Shown: in pieces, positions 1-9,083 of the stretch | Numbering within the stretch: the stretch's first letter is position 1 | Layout: the number at the start of each line of letters is the position of its first letter | Source of the DNA: Streptomyces termitum | Lineage (GTDB): Bacteria; Actinomycetota; Actinomycetes; Streptomycetales; Streptomycetaceae | NCBI RefSeq assembly: GCF_014650175.1 | Contig: NZ_BMUL01000009.1 | Span: 124,001 to 188,000, forward strand | Length of the DNA: 64,000 nucleotides | Direction: 5' to 3' | Program-made: the position numbers and the translations under genes | Notes under the pieces: model-generated | Told to the model about the DNA's origin: nothing | Seen by the model: only the letters and a program-made list of their open reading frames with translations | Databases searched by the model: none

Positions 1-594
1 GGCGATGTGCCGGGTGACGAGGTCGGCGCAGCGCAGTCCGCAGGTGGGGCGTTCGAGTTCCAGGGGGCAGCGGTAGCAGTACGGGGCGTAGCCCAGGACG
101 CTGTTGCCGGCGAAGGACTGGTGGCCGACGTCCCAGTGGACGAGCATGCGGGCGCCCATGGTCTTGCCGTGGAAGCCGTGGCGCAGCGCCCCGATCCGGT
201 TGCGGCCCGGCGGGGCGGTGGACTGCACGACCCGCAGCGCGGCCTCCACCACCTCGGCGCCGGTGGAGAACAGCGCGTAGGTGTCGAGGTGTTCGGGCAG
301 CAGCCGGGCCAACAGCTCGAAGAACTCGGCCCGTTCGGGTGTGGCGGTGTCGTGGACGTTCCACAGCCTTCCGGCCTGCCGGGTCAGGGCCGCGACCACC
401 TCGGGGTGGCAGTGGCCCAGCGACTGGGTGAGGGTGCCGGCGGCGAAGTCCAGGTACTGGTCGCCGTCCAGGTCGGTGAGGACGGCGCCGCGGCCCTCGG
501 CGAAGACCCGCCGTGCGAGGGCGGCTTCCTCGGACTGGCCGGGCGCCCGATGCCGCGCCTCTCTGACCAGCGTCTCTCGCTGGCGACTTGTCAC
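1..594 (-). CDS. Class III PLP aminotransferase, N-terminal part (window edge)
   Basis: This is the first 198 residues of a pyridoxal-phosphate aminotransferase of class III (GabT/acetylornithine type); the gene runs off the left edge, so the PLP lysine is not visible. The GTG start at 594 follows an AGGAG five bases upstream. The protein begins MTSRQRETLVREARHR, then shows the family pattern LTDLDGDQYLDFAAG, LGHCHPEVV, FSTGAEVVEAALR and HGFHGKTMGA. It is divergent from rmlA and rmlB. In acarbose clusters a class III enzyme (AcbV) aminates dTDP-4-keto-6-deoxyglucose made by the RmlA and RmlB equivalents, and the layout here suggests that role. Family is certain; substrate is inferred. Confidence 0.85.
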   Translation of the reverse strand, partial: MTSRQRETLVREARHRAPGQSEEAALARRVFAEGRGAVLTDLDGDQYLDFAAGTLTQSLGHCHPEVVAALTRQAGRLWNVHDTATPERAEFFELLARLLPEHLDTYALFSTGAEVVEAALRVVQSTAPPGRNRIGALRHGFHGKTMGARMLVHWDVGHQSFAGNSVLGYAPYCYRCPLELERPTCGLRCADLVTRHIA

Positions 595-815
595 CGGAGC
601 TCCTGTGGGGTCGTGCGAACGTGCGTGGATTCCCGGCCAGTTGGAGAGGGGCCGGACGGTTGATCGATCGTTTCGAGGTGCGAGTGAAGCACTCGAAGGG
701 GAGTGCGAGCAAGGGATTTCAGAAACTTTCAGACAGCACTTGCAAGCGGTGCGCGGGCTCTGCTTGAGTCGCCGGTGCGACCGCCGACCGACGCCTCGCA
801 CCACGAGGAGGGACC
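595..815. promoter_or_regulatory. Divergent promoter region with CTTGC/GCAAG operator-like motifs
   Basis: This 221-bp spacer separates the aminotransferase from the rmlA operon. It contains GCAAG at 709-713, AACTTTCAG at 724-732 and the palindrome CTTGCAAG at 739-746, plus CGAGTG/CACTCG arms around 691-706. The same CTTGC/GCAAG and AACTTTCAG elements occur upstream of the second amylase and, in part, the kinase. Maltose-type LacI repressors of Streptomyces (MalR/Reg1) are known to bind CTTGCAG-like repeats, so a shared regulator is likely. No convincing -10/-35 pair was assigned. Confidence 0.5.
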
Positions 816-863
816 GTGCACAGACACCCGCAGGCCGCATCCGACCCAAGGCAGCCGGTGTGA
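816..863 (+). CDS. 15-residue leader ORF overlapping the rmlA start
   Basis: A GTG at 816 lies four bases after a strong GAGGAGGG Shine-Dalgarno. It opens a short frame, MHRHPQAASDPRQPV, that stops at TGA 861-863. That stop overlaps the GTG of rmlA at 860-862 in a GTGA junction. The rmlA start has only a weak AAGG ahead of it, so translation of the leader probably feeds ribosomes into rmlA. The peptide has no recognisable family and could be purely a coupling device. An alternative is that the real rmlA frame is extended, but the upstream rmlA frame carries no good ribosome site. Confidence 0.45.
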   Translation: MHRHPQAASDPRQPV

Positions 864-1924
864 AGGCCCTGGTCCTGGCCGGCGGGACCGGCAGCCGACT
901 GCGCCCCTTCACCCACACCGGGACCAAGCAGCTCCTGCCGATCGCCAACAAGCCGGTGCTCTTCTACGCCCTGGAGTCCCTCGCCGCCGCCGGCGTCCGC
1001 GAACTCGGACTCGTCGTCGGCCCCTACGGCGACGACATCCGCCGCGCCGCCGGCGACGGCCGCTCCTTCGGCCTCGACATCACCTACCTCCGCCAGGACC
1101 GCCCGCGCGGCCTGGCCCACGCGGTCGCCGTCGCCCGCGGCTTCCTCGCCGACGACGACTTCCTGCTCCACCTCGGCGACAACTTCCTCGACGGCGGCGT
1201 CGCCGCCTTCGCCGCCCGCGCCGTCGCCGCGCCCGCCGCGGCCCGGCTGCTCGTCACCGCCGTCCCCGACCCGGCCGCCTTCGGCGTCGCCGAGGTCGAC
1301 CCGGACGGCCGGGTCCGCCGGGTCGAGGAGAAGCCCGACCGGCCGCGCAGCGACCTCGCCCTCATCGGCGTGTACGCCTTCGGCCCGGCCGTCCACGAGG
1401 CGGTCGCCGCGATCCGGCCCTCGCCCCGCGGCGAACTCGAACTCACCCACGCCGTCCAGTGGCTCGTCGACCACGGGCACGACGTCCGCGCCGACACCAC
1501 CACCTCCGTCTGGCACGACACCGGCAGCGTCGACGACATGCTGGAGGCCAACCGGCACGTCCTGGACGGCCTCACCGGCCGCCTCGACGGCAAGGTGGAC
1601 CACGACAGCGCCGTCGTGGGCCGCGTCCTGCTCGGCGAGGGAGCCGTCGTCCGGGGCTCGCGCGTCACCGGCCCCGTCGTCATCGGCCCCGGCACCGTCA
1701 TCAGCGACGCCGTCATCGGCCCCTACACCGCGATCGGCGCCAACTGCCGGATCCACGACAGCTCCATCGAGGGCTCCGTCCTCCTCGACGGCGCCGACGT
1801 GGACCGGGCCGGCCGGATCGAGCGCTCCTTCATCGGCCGCGACGCCGTCGTCGCGGCCCCCCGACACCCGTACGCCCACCGCCTCGTGCTGGGCGACCAC
1901 AGCAAGGTGCACCTCCACCCATGA
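860..1924 (+). CDS. rmlA: Glucose-1-phosphate thymidylyltransferase, long StrD/AcbA type
   Basis: This 354-residue enzyme makes dTDP-glucose from glucose-1-phosphate and dTTP, the first step to dTDP-deoxysugars. The N-terminus MKALVLAGGTGSRLRPFT holds the nucleotidyltransferase signature GGTGSRLRP, followed by KQLLPIANKPV. The last 110 or so residues are repeated hexapeptide-type strands (VVIGPGTVISDAVIGP), the left-handed beta-helix of the long subclass found in StrD and AcbA. GTG 860 is chosen because the family motif starts there and it overlaps the leader stop. Its TGA overlaps the rmlB ATG (ATGA at 1921-1924), so the two are translationally coupled. Function is firm; assignment to an acarbose-type pathway comes from the neighbours. 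Confidence 0.93.
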   Translation: MKALVLAGGTGSRLRPFTHTGTKQLLPIANKPVLFYALESLAAAGVRELGLVVGPYGDDIRRAAGDGRSFGLDITYLRQDRPRGLAHAVAVARGFLADDDFLLHLGDNFLDGGVAAFAARAVAAPAAARLLVTAVPDPAAFGVAEVDPDGRVRRVEEKPDRPRSDLALIGVYAFGPAVHEAVAAIRPSPRGELELTHAVQWLVDHGHDVRADTTTSVWHDTGSVDDMLEANRHVLDGLTGRLDGKVDHDSAVVGRVLLGEGAVVRGSRVTGPVVIGPGTVISDAVIGPYTAIGANCRIHDSSIEGSVLLDGADVDRAGRIERSFIGRDAVVAAPRHPYAHRLVLGDHSKVHLHP

Positions 1925-2883
1925 CCCGACGCGTCCTCGTCACCGGCGGCGCCGGCTTCATCGGCTCGGCCCACGTCCTGCGCCTCCTCGGCCCGGACGG
2001 ACCGCCCGACGTCTCCGTCACCGTGCTCGACGCCCTCACCTACGCGGGCAGCGCCGCCCACCTCGCCCCGGTCCTCGACGACCCCCGCCTCCGCCTCGTC
2101 CGCGGCGACGTCGCCGACGCGGCCCTCGCCGACCGGCTGGTGCCCGGCCACGACGACCTCGTCCACTTCGCCGCCGAGTCCCACGTGGACCGCTCCATCG
2201 AGGACGGCGCGCCCTTCGTCCGCACCAACGTCCTGGGCACCCAGACCCTCCTCGACGCCGCCGTCCGGCACGGCGTCCGCACCTTCGTCCAGGTCTCCAC
2301 CGACGAGGTGTACGGCTCGATCGCCGCCGGCGCCGCCCGCGAGGACGACCCCCTGCGCCCCAGCTCCCCGTACGCGGCCTCCAAGGCCGCCGCCGACCTG
2401 CTGGCGCTCGCCCACCACACCACCCACGGCCTCGACGTCCGCGTCACCCGCTGCTCCAACAACTTCGGCCCCCGCCAGCACCCGGAGAAGCTGATCCCGC
2501 GCTTCACCACCGCCCTGCTGGCGGGGGAGGACGTGCCGCTGTACGGCGACGGCTCGCAGATCCGGGACTGGCTGCACGTGGAGGACCACGTCACCGCCGT
2601 CGAACTGGTCCGCACCGGCGGCCGCCCCGGCCGGATCTACAACATCGGCGGCGGCACCTCCCTCACCAACCTGGAGCTGACCCGCCGCCTGCTCGACCTG
2701 TGCGGCGCCGGACCCGGCCGGATCGCCCGGACCGCCGACCGCAAGGGCCACGACGTCCGGTACGCCGTCGACGACACCCGCATCCGCCGCGAGCTGGGCT
2801 ACCGCCCCCGCGCCGTCTTCGCCGAGGCCCTCGCCGCCACCGTCCGCTGGTACGCGGACCGGCAGGCCGCCCCGCGCCCCTGA
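1921..2883 (+). CDS. rmlB: dTDP-glucose 4,6-dehydratase
   Basis: This 320-residue extended SDR converts dTDP-glucose to dTDP-4-keto-6-deoxyglucose. The NAD-binding motif GGAGFIGS is at residues 9-16. The catalytic block STDEVYG and the active-site YAASK follow, and RCSNNFGPRQHPEKLIP is typical of RmlB substrate binding. The start ATG 1921 overlaps the rmlA stop. A secreted amylase gene begins 46 bp downstream on the same strand, probably in the same transcription unit. With rmlA and the divergent aminotransferase, the three steps give dTDP-4-amino-4,6-dideoxyglucose, the sugar donor in acarviosin formation. Confidence 0.94.
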   Translation: MTRRVLVTGGAGFIGSAHVLRLLGPDGPPDVSVTVLDALTYAGSAAHLAPVLDDPRLRLVRGDVADAALADRLVPGHDDLVHFAAESHVDRSIEDGAPFVRTNVLGTQTLLDAAVRHGVRTFVQVSTDEVYGSIAAGAAREDDPLRPSSPYAASKAAADLLALAHHTTHGLDVRVTRCSNNFGPRQHPEKLIPRFTTALLAGEDVPLYGDGSQIRDWLHVEDHVTAVELVRTGGRPGRIYNIGGGTSLTNLELTRRLLDLCGAGPGRIARTADRKGHDVRYAVDDTRIRRELGYRPRAVFAEALAATVRWYADRQAAPRP

Positions 2884-2929
2884 ACCCCACCCCCTTCCGC
2901 CCGACGCGCTCCGAAGGAGCAGTACACCC

Positions 2930-5900
2930 GTGACCGGACACCTCCGGCGCTCCGCCGTGTCCCTGGCCGCCGTCCTGCTGGCGACGGCCCTCGCGCCCGC
3001 CGCCACGGCGGCGGCCCCGCGCACCGCACCGCCCGCACCCCCCTCGGACCGCTCGCTGGCGGCCGAGCCGCCGCGCCAGGACCTGACCCGCGAGCAGTTC
3101 TACCTGCTGCTCCCCGACCGCTTCGCCAACGGCGACCCGGCCAACGACCGGGGCGGCCTCACCGGAGACCGCACGGCCACCGGCTACGACCCCGCGGACA
3201 AGAAGTTCTTCCAGGGCGGCGACCTCAAGGGCCTCACCCGGCGGCTCGACTACATCAAGGGCCTGGGCACCACCGCCCTCTGGCTGGCGCCCGTCTTCAC
3301 CAACATCCCGGTCCAGGACCGGGGCGACGGCAAGGACCCCTCGGCCGGCTACCACGGCTACTGGATCACCGACTTCACGCGGGTCGACCCGCACTTCGGC
3401 ACCAACGACGACCTGAAGAAGCTCATCGCCGCCGCCCACGCCAAGGGCATGAAGGTCTTCTTCGACGTCATCACCAACCACACCGCCGACACCGTCGACT
3501 ACGCCGAGAAGCAGTACGGCTACCGGCCCAAGGGCGCCTTCCCGTACCTCGACACGGACGGCCGCCCCTTCGACGACGCCGCGGGCGTTCCCCGGGTCGA
3601 CGCCGGCTCCTTCCCGTACGCCCCGGTCGTCACCGGACCGCGCAAGGTTCCCGACTGGCTCAACGACCCGACCATGTACCACAACCGGGGCGACTCCACC
3701 TTCGTCGGCGAGAGCGCCCTCTACGGCGACTTCTACGGCCACGACGACCTGTGGACCGAGCGCCCCGAGGTCGTCGAGGGCATGAAGGACATCTACGAGA
3801 CGTGGGTCCGCGACTTCGGCGTGGACGGCTTCCGCGTGGACACCGCCAAGAACGTCAACATGGAGTTCTGGACCCAGTGGGCCACCGCCCTCGACGCCTA
3901 CGCCGAGAAGCACGGCCGCGAGGACTTCTTCATGTTCGCCGAGGCGTTCTCCGCCGACGCCGCCATCACCGCTCCCTACGTCACCGAGGGCCGCCTCGAC
4001 GCCACCCTCGACTTCCCCTTCCAGTCCGCGATACGCAACTACGCCTCGCGCGGCGGACCCGCCGCCGACCTCTCCCACGTCCTGGCCCAGGACTACCGGT
4101 ACACCACCGACAAGGCCAACGCCTACGAGCAGGTCACCTTCCTCGGCAGTCACGACATGGGCCGCATCGGCTCCTTCCTCAAGCAGGACAACCCGAACGC
4201 GAGCGACGCCGAACTCGTCCGCCGCGCCACCCTCGCCAACGAACTCATGTTCCTCTCCCGGGGCAACCCGGTGGTCTACTCCGGCGACGAACAGGGCTTC
4301 ACCGGATCGGGCAACGACAAGGACGCCCGCCAGACGCTCTTCGCCTCGAAGGTGCCCGACTACCTCGACGACGACCAGCTCGGCACCGACCGCACCCACG
4401 CCACCGACGCCTACGACACCGGCCACCCCCTCTACCGCGCCATCGCCGCCCTCTCCAAGCTCACCAAGGCCCACCCGGCGCTGCGCGACGGCGTCCAGAT
4501 CCAGCGCCACGCCGACACCGCCGGCGCCGGCGTCCACGCCGTCTCCCGCATCGACCCGAAGCGGCGCACCGAATACCTCGTCGCCGCCAACAACGCCACC
4601 ACCCCGAAGACCGTCACCTTCCGCACCGGCACCTCCCGCGCCCGCTTCGCCCCCCTCCACGGCGACGCCCGCACCCTTCGCAGCGGCGCCGACGGCGCCG
4701 TCACCCTCACCGTGCCCGCCCTCTCCACCGTCGTCCTCAAGGCCGACCGCCCCCTCGACACCCCCCGCGCCGCGCCCACGATCCGCCTCACCGCCCCGCC
4801 CGCCGGGGCCACCGGAACGGTCACCCTCACCGCCGACGCCCGCGCCGGGGACCTGGGCCGCGTCGTCTTCGCCGCCCAGGCCGGCGACGGCCCCTGGCGG
4901 ACCCTCGGCACCGCCGACCACGCCCCCTACAAGGTCACCCAGCGCCTCCCCGACGGCCTCCCCGAGGGCACGCCGCTGCGGTACAAGGCCGTCGTCGTGG
5001 ACGCCCGGGGCCGCACCGCGAGCAGCCGCGCCGCCACCACCTCGGGACGCCCGCCCGCCCCCGCCCGCCCCAGCGCCTTCGAACGCGGCTACGCCGTCGT
5101 CCACTACCGCCGCCCCGACGGCGACTACGACGGCTGGACCCTCGAAGCCGCCGGGCAGCGGGCCCCCTTCACCGGCCGCGACGCCTACGGCGCCTTCGCC
5201 TGGGTGAAACTCGACCCCGGCACCGCCGCCGTCCCCTACACCGTCACCAAGGACGGCACCGCCGACGGCCCGGCCCGCACCGTCGCCCTCGACCGCACCG
5301 GCGAGGTGTGGATCGCCCAGGGCGGGCAGGACCAGACGGAGACCGTCCCGGCCGGCGTCTACCCGCCGCAGGACGAGGGCAGGGCCGTCATCCACTACTA
5401 CCGCCCCGACGGCGACCACCAGGGCTGGGGCCTGCACACCTGGACCGGCGCCGCCCGGCCCACCGACTGGTCCAAGCCCCTCCTCCCGGTCCGCACCGAC
5501 GCCTTCGGAGCCGTCTACGAGGTCCCGCTCGCCGAGGGCGCGGGCTCCCTCAGCTACATCGTCCACCGCGGCGACGAGAAGGACCTCCCCGCCGACCGCT
5601 CCCTCGACTTCGGCACCTACGGCAAGGAGGTGTGGCTCGTCGGCGGCGCCACCGACTACGTCCTGCCGGGCATCCGCACCACCCCCGACCTCGACCTCTC
5701 CCGCTCCGACGCCCTCCTGCTCGACGCCACCACCGTCGTCTGGGACGTCAAGCCCACCGGCTCCACCAGCCAGCAGCTCGTCTACGGCCCCGAGGGCTCC
5801 CTCGCGATCGAGGACGGCGCCCTCACCGACGAGGGCCGGTGGCTGCGCCTGATCCCCACCGTCCTCACCGGGGAGCAGCTCGCCGCCCGCCCCGACCTGG

Positions 5901-6031
5901 CCGGCCGCCAGGCGTTCACCGTCGACCCCCGCGACCGCGACCGCGTCGCCGAGGCCCGCCGGGGACAGCTGATCGCCACCCGGCGCAACGCCGCCGGGGC
6001 CCTCCTCGCCGCCACCGGCACCACCGGCTGA
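2930..6031 (+). CDS. Secreted GH13 alpha-amylase with two pullulanase-associated domains (AcbE/AcbZ-like)
   Basis: This 1033-residue exported glucan hydrolase starts at GTG 2930. A Sec signal peptide covers roughly residues 1-28 and ends near ATAAAP. The GH13 barrel spans about 50-600 with nucleophile D304 in DGFRVD, acid E338 in FAEAF and H408-D409 in LGSHD. Two pullulanase-associated (CBM41-like) domains sit near 717-800 and 817-900, each opening with HYRRPDGDYDGW or HYYRPDGDHQGW. Residues 917-1033 resemble the N-domain that precedes the catalytic domain in type I pullulanases. No pullulanase catalytic domain follows; a strong terminator does. Acarbose producers secrete long amylases that tolerate their own inhibitor, and this may be one. 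Inhibitor resistance is inferred from context only. Confidence 0.88.
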   Translation: MTGHLRRSAVSLAAVLLATALAPAATAAAPRTAPPAPPSDRSLAAEPPRQDLTREQFYLLLPDRFANGDPANDRGGLTGDRTATGYDPADKKFFQGGDLKGLTRRLDYIKGLGTTALWLAPVFTNIPVQDRGDGKDPSAGYHGYWITDFTRVDPHFGTNDDLKKLIAAAHAKGMKVFFDVITNHTADTVDYAEKQYGYRPKGAFPYLDTDGRPFDDAAGVPRVDAGSFPYAPVVTGPRKVPDWLNDPTMYHNRGDSTFVGESALYGDFYGHDDLWTERPEVVEGMKDIYETWVRDFGVDGFRVDTAKNVNMEFWTQWATALDAYAEKHGREDFFMFAEAFSADAAITAPYVTEGRLDATLDFPFQSAIRNYASRGGPAADLSHVLAQDYRYTTDKANAYEQVTFLGSHDMGRIGSFLKQDNPNASDAELVRRATLANELMFLSRGNPVVYSGDEQGFTGSGNDKDARQTLFASKVPDYLDDDQLGTDRTHATDAYDTGHPLYRAIAALSKLTKAHPALRDGVQIQRHADTAGAGVHAVSRIDPKRRTEYLVAANNATTPKTVTFRTGTSRARFAPLHGDARTLRSGADGAVTLTVPALSTVVLKADRPLDTPRAAPTIRLTAPPAGATGTVTLTADARAGDLGRVVFAAQAGDGPWRTLGTADHAPYKVTQRLPDGLPEGTPLRYKAVVVDARGRTASSRAATTSGRPPAPARPSAFERGYAVVHYRRPDGDYDGWTLEAAGQRAPFTGRDAYGAFAWVKLDPGTAAVPYTVTKDGTADGPARTVALDRTGEVWIAQGGQDQTETVPAGVYPPQDEGRAVIHYYRPDGDHQGWGLHTWTGAARPTDWSKPLLPVRTDAFGAVYEVPLAEGAGSLSYIVHRGDEKDLPADRSLDFGTYGKEVWLVGGATDYVLPGIRTTPDLDLSRSDALLLDATTVVWDVKPTGSTSQQLVYGPEGSLAIEDGALTDEGRWLRLIPTVLTGEQLAARPDLAGRQAFTVDPRDRDRVAEARRGQLIATRRNAAGALLAATGTTG

Positions 6032-6050
6032 CCCGGCCCGCACGCACGAC

Positions 6051-6082
6051 GGCGCCCCCGGACCCGACGGTCCGGGGGCGCC
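6051..6082. terminator. Bidirectional terminator between convergent operons
   Basis: A perfect 14-bp stem, GGCGCCCCCGGACC at 6051-6064 and its complement at 6069-6082, encloses a CGAC loop. It lies 20 bp after the amylase stop and 14 bp before the end of the opposing radical SAM gene, so it can serve both operons. There is no T-run, as is usual in Streptomyces. Confidence 0.85.
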
Positions 6083-6095
6083 GCCATTCCTCCCG

Positions 6096-8078
6096 TCAGC
6101 CCCCGGCGCGCAGGACGGCGCCGCGCCGCCGGATCCCGGCCGGGTCGCGCAGTTCGCGCGCGAGCAGCAGCGCGGCGAGCTCCTCCGCCGGCACCTCGGC
6201 ACGCAGCGCGCGCACCGCGTCGATCAGGGCCGGCAGCTCCCCGCCGGGCGAGGCGTCCAGGAGCCGGCCGAGCGGCCCGCCGTCCGGCCGGGGCCGGGGC
6301 TCGCCGCGCAGCACGGCGGCGGCGGGCTCCGGGAGCAGCGCCGCGTACCGCGCCGGCTCGGGGGCGAGCAGCAGCAGGTGCTCGGCGAGCAGGTCCGCCT
6401 CCGGGAAGGGAGCCCGGGAGGCGAGCGGGGCCAGCTCCCCGGCGGGCAGGGCGAGCACGCAGCCGGCGTGCAGCAGGATCTCCCGGATCCGCCCGGACTC
6501 CGGTGCCTCCGGCAGCAGGGCCGCCGTCGCGGCCAGGAAACGGGCCACGACCGCGTCCGCGCCGCCGGTGGGCAGCGCGGACCCGCCCCGGGCGTAGCGC
6601 CCGAGGTACGCCCGCCACCAGGCGAGCTGCACCGCGTACACCCCGCCGGCCAGCTCCTCGTACCGGCCTCGGGGGATCAGCTCCCGGTCGGCGAGGGTGC
6701 CGAGCAGCGGCAGCAGTTCGCGGTAGAGCAGCCGGACCCAGGTGTGCGGGGAGCGCCGGACGCCCCAGCACTGCTCGCCCGCGTGGTCGGCGAGGACCTC
6801 CTCGACCGAGCTCTCCGCGGCGGCGAGGTCGGTACGGACCCCGGTGGCGGTGACGTCGAAGCGGTAGAGGTGATCCTCCCTCAGGGGCGGTCGGGGCTCG
6901 GGGAGTTCCCGGTCGATGAACTCCTCCAGGGCGGCGACCTCGGCGAGCAGCGGCGCGGGATCGGGGACGAGCCGTGGGAAGAGGGGGTCCACGAAGCGGG
7001 ACTTGAGCTTGGCGGTCTCCTCGGAGAGCGCCTGGTAGAGGAAGACCTTGTCGAAGCGGTAGCTGAACGAGAGCCCCACGTACGGGAAGACGGTGCAGCC
7101 CCGGCACTCCGGACGGAAGCCCACCTCCTCGTCCCGCACCCGCAGGAACTCCTCGTCCCGCACCATCTCGGCCAGCGGCCGGTCCCGCACGACCGAGGCG
7201 TCGAAGGCGTGGTAGCAGGGCAGCACGAGGCGCCCGTCCGGGCCGACCGTCAGGATCCGCTTGTTGGCGAAGCACTGGGTGGGCGCCGTCGGGTCCTGCG
7301 TCCGCACGTACTTCCGGAAGTGCAGGTTGACCAGGGCGTAGGGGGCGTACAGCAGGCTCTGGAGCAGGTCGGGCAGGGCCGCGTCGTCCGGGCCGGGCGC
7401 GGCCCGCTCGGGCGCGCAGCCGCCGCCCGCCGGGCGCCCGTCCCGCTCCACCAGCTTCAGCCTGCGGGCGGTGCGGCGGACGTCGCGGACGGTGTCCTGC
7501 TCGTCGAAGTAGGTGAACATGGTGGAGAAGTAGACGGTCACCCGGTTCTCCTGCGCGAAGCGCAGCAGGTCGGGGACCTCGTCGGCGTTCTCCCGGGTCA
7601 CCACGCAGATCAGCTTGAGGTGCCCGGAGTCGCCCCGGGCGACGATGGAGCGGATCACGTCGAGCGCCCGGTCGAGCGTCGGCACGCCCCGGATGGCGCG
7701 GTAGCGCTCGGGCCGCAGGGTGTCCAGGGAGACGTTCATGGTGTCGACGTGCGGCACGATGGCGTCGATGTGCCGGGCGAAGCGGATGCCGTTGCTGGTG
7801 ATCTCGACGGTCATGCCGAGCTTCTTCGCGTACTGCACGATGCCGTCGACGTGCGGGTGCAGCACCGGCTCGCCGCCGGTGAAGTCGACGTAGCGGACGC
7901 CGAGGGCGTGGAGTTCGTCGAGGATCAGGCGGCCCTGTTCCAGGGTGAGTTCCTCGTACCCCTTGAACTTGTCGTCCTGCCAGACGTTGCAGTAGCCGCA
8001 CAGCGAGTTGCAGCGGAAGGTGAGGTAGAAACGGGCCGACTCGAACGGGCCCGCCGGCGGTGCGCCGGTGGATGTCAC
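6096..8078 (-). CDS. Radical SAM enzyme with SPASM-like cysteine region and long C-terminal extension
   Basis: This 660-residue enzyme starts at GTG 8078, five bases after GGAGAG. It has the radical SAM cluster ligands C23, C27 and C30 in CNSLCGYC, and TGGEP a few dozen residues later. Further cysteines in LPCYHAFD and CRGCTVF could hold an auxiliary Fe-S cluster. The last 300 or so residues are rich in Leu, Ala and Arg and match no family I recognise. It is the last gene of the kinase-GMC-AKR operon after a 69-bp gap. Radical SAM enzymes of sugar and aminocyclitol pathways carry out dehydrogenation, deoxygenation or epimerisation. Which applies here is unknown. Confidence 0.85.
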   Translation of the reverse strand: MTSTGAPPAGPFESARFYLTFRCNSLCGYCNVWQDDKFKGYEELTLEQGRLILDELHALGVRYVDFTGGEPVLHPHVDGIVQYAKKLGMTVEITSNGIRFARHIDAIVPHVDTMNVSLDTLRPERYRAIRGVPTLDRALDVIRSIVARGDSGHLKLICVVTRENADEVPDLLRFAQENRVTVYFSTMFTYFDEQDTVRDVRRTARRLKLVERDGRPAGGGCAPERAAPGPDDAALPDLLQSLLYAPYALVNLHFRKYVRTQDPTAPTQCFANKRILTVGPDGRLVLPCYHAFDASVVRDRPLAEMVRDEEFLRVRDEEVGFRPECRGCTVFPYVGLSFSYRFDKVFLYQALSEETAKLKSRFVDPLFPRLVPDPAPLLAEVAALEEFIDRELPEPRPPLREDHLYRFDVTATGVRTDLAAAESSVEEVLADHAGEQCWGVRRSPHTWVRLLYRELLPLLGTLADRELIPRGRYEELAGGVYAVQLAWWRAYLGRYARGGSALPTGGADAVVARFLAATAALLPEAPESGRIREILLHAGCVLALPAGELAPLASRAPFPEADLLAEHLLLLAPEPARYAALLPEPAAAVLRGEPRPRPDGGPLGRLLDASPGGELPALIDAVRALRAEVPAEELAALLLARELRDPAGIRRRGAVLRAGG

Positions 8079-8147
8079 GGACTCTCCGTACGGGGAGGCG
8101 ACCGGGGAATCCGGTCGGGACGGAACGGCGGTGTGGGAGAAGGGGGT

Positions 8148-9083
8148 TCAGGGGAGGGGTGTGCCGCGCGCGGCGGTCCACAGCGCGTACCACTCCTCGT
8201 GGCCGAGGGCCGGGGCGCGCTCCACCGCGTCGCGGCAGGCGCGGATCCGCTCGGGCCGGGTGGTGCCGATGACCGGCACGATCCCGGCCGGGTGGCGCTG
8301 GAGCCACCACAGGACCACCGTCTCCGGGGTGGTGCCGTGGGCCTCGGCGAGCCGGGCGACGAGCGCGGCGGCCGGGCCCGCCGCCGGATCGGAGTAGCGG
8401 CCGCCGGCGAGCGCGCCCCACGCCTGGAGCTCCACGCCCCGCTCGGCGCAGTACTCGACGGTCCCGGTGGGGAAGCCGGTCCGGGCCCCCTCCGGGGTGT
8501 TGACGAGGACGCCCTCCTCGACCCAGGCGCGGCGGTGCAGGCTCATCTCCAGCTGGTCGACGCCGAGCGGCACGTCCAGGAAGGACTGGAGGCGGGCGAT
8601 CTGGGCGGCGTGCATGTTGGAGACGCCGAAGCGCGCGACGAGGCCCTGCCGGTGCAGGGCGGAGAGGGCGGCGGCCAGCTCCTCCGGGTCGGCGAGCGGG
8701 TCGGGCCGGTGCAGCAGGAGGACGTCGAGGCGGTCGGTGCGCAGCCGGGCCAGGGACTCCTCGACGCGGCGCAGGACGCTGGGACCGCGCAGGTCGTAGT
8801 GGCCGGGGCGGCCCTCCTCGGGCAGCCGGATGCCGCACTTGGACTGGAGGGTGATCCGCTCGCGCAGGCCGGGCGCGCGGGCCAGCACCTCGCCGAAGAC
8901 GGCCTCGGACTTGCCGTACCGGTAGATGTCGGCGTGGTCGAAGGCGGTGATGCCGGTGGCGAGGGCGGCCTCGACTGCGGCCTCGGCGCGGTCGATGTCG
9001 GCGGGGCCGTAGGGGCGGGTGTCCCAGTCGCCGCCGAGGCCCATGCAGCCGTGGACCAGGCGGCGGCCCCGGGCGGCGGTCAC
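8148..9083 (-). CDS. Aldo/keto reductase
   Basis: This 311-residue NADPH-dependent oxidoreductase of the YdhF-like AKR type has a TIM-barrel fold. The catalytic pattern is visible as FDHADIYRYGKSE (Asp, Tyr), QSKCGIR (Lys) and LLHRPDP (His). VIGTTRPERI near the C-terminus is the cofactor phosphate-binding segment. GTG 9083 overlaps the stop of the GMC oxidoreductase (GTGA at 9080-9083), so the two are coupled. It could reduce a ketosugar or ketocyclitol produced by the upstream oxidoreductase. Family is firm; substrate is unknown. Confidence 0.88.
   Translation of the reverse strand: MTAARGRRLVHGCMGLGGDWDTRPYGPADIDRAEAAVEAALATGITAFDHADIYRYGKSEAVFGEVLARAPGLRERITLQSKCGIRLPEEGRPGHYDLRGPSVLRRVEESLARLRTDRLDVLLLHRPDPLADPEELAAALSALHRQGLVARFGVSNMHAAQIARLQSFLDVPLGVDQLEMSLHRRAWVEEGVLVNTPEGARTGFPTGTVEYCAERGVELQAWGALAGGRYSDPAAGPAAALVARLAEAHGTTPETVVLWWLQRHPAGIVPVIGTTRPERIRACRDAVERAPALGHEEWYALWTAARGTPLP

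Noticed and set aside
2663..6202. Very long open frame antisense to the amylase gene
   Set aside because: Composition is Gly/Val/Ala/Glu-rich without motifs. The plus strand encodes a clear GH13 enzyme. High GC keeps such antisense frames open.
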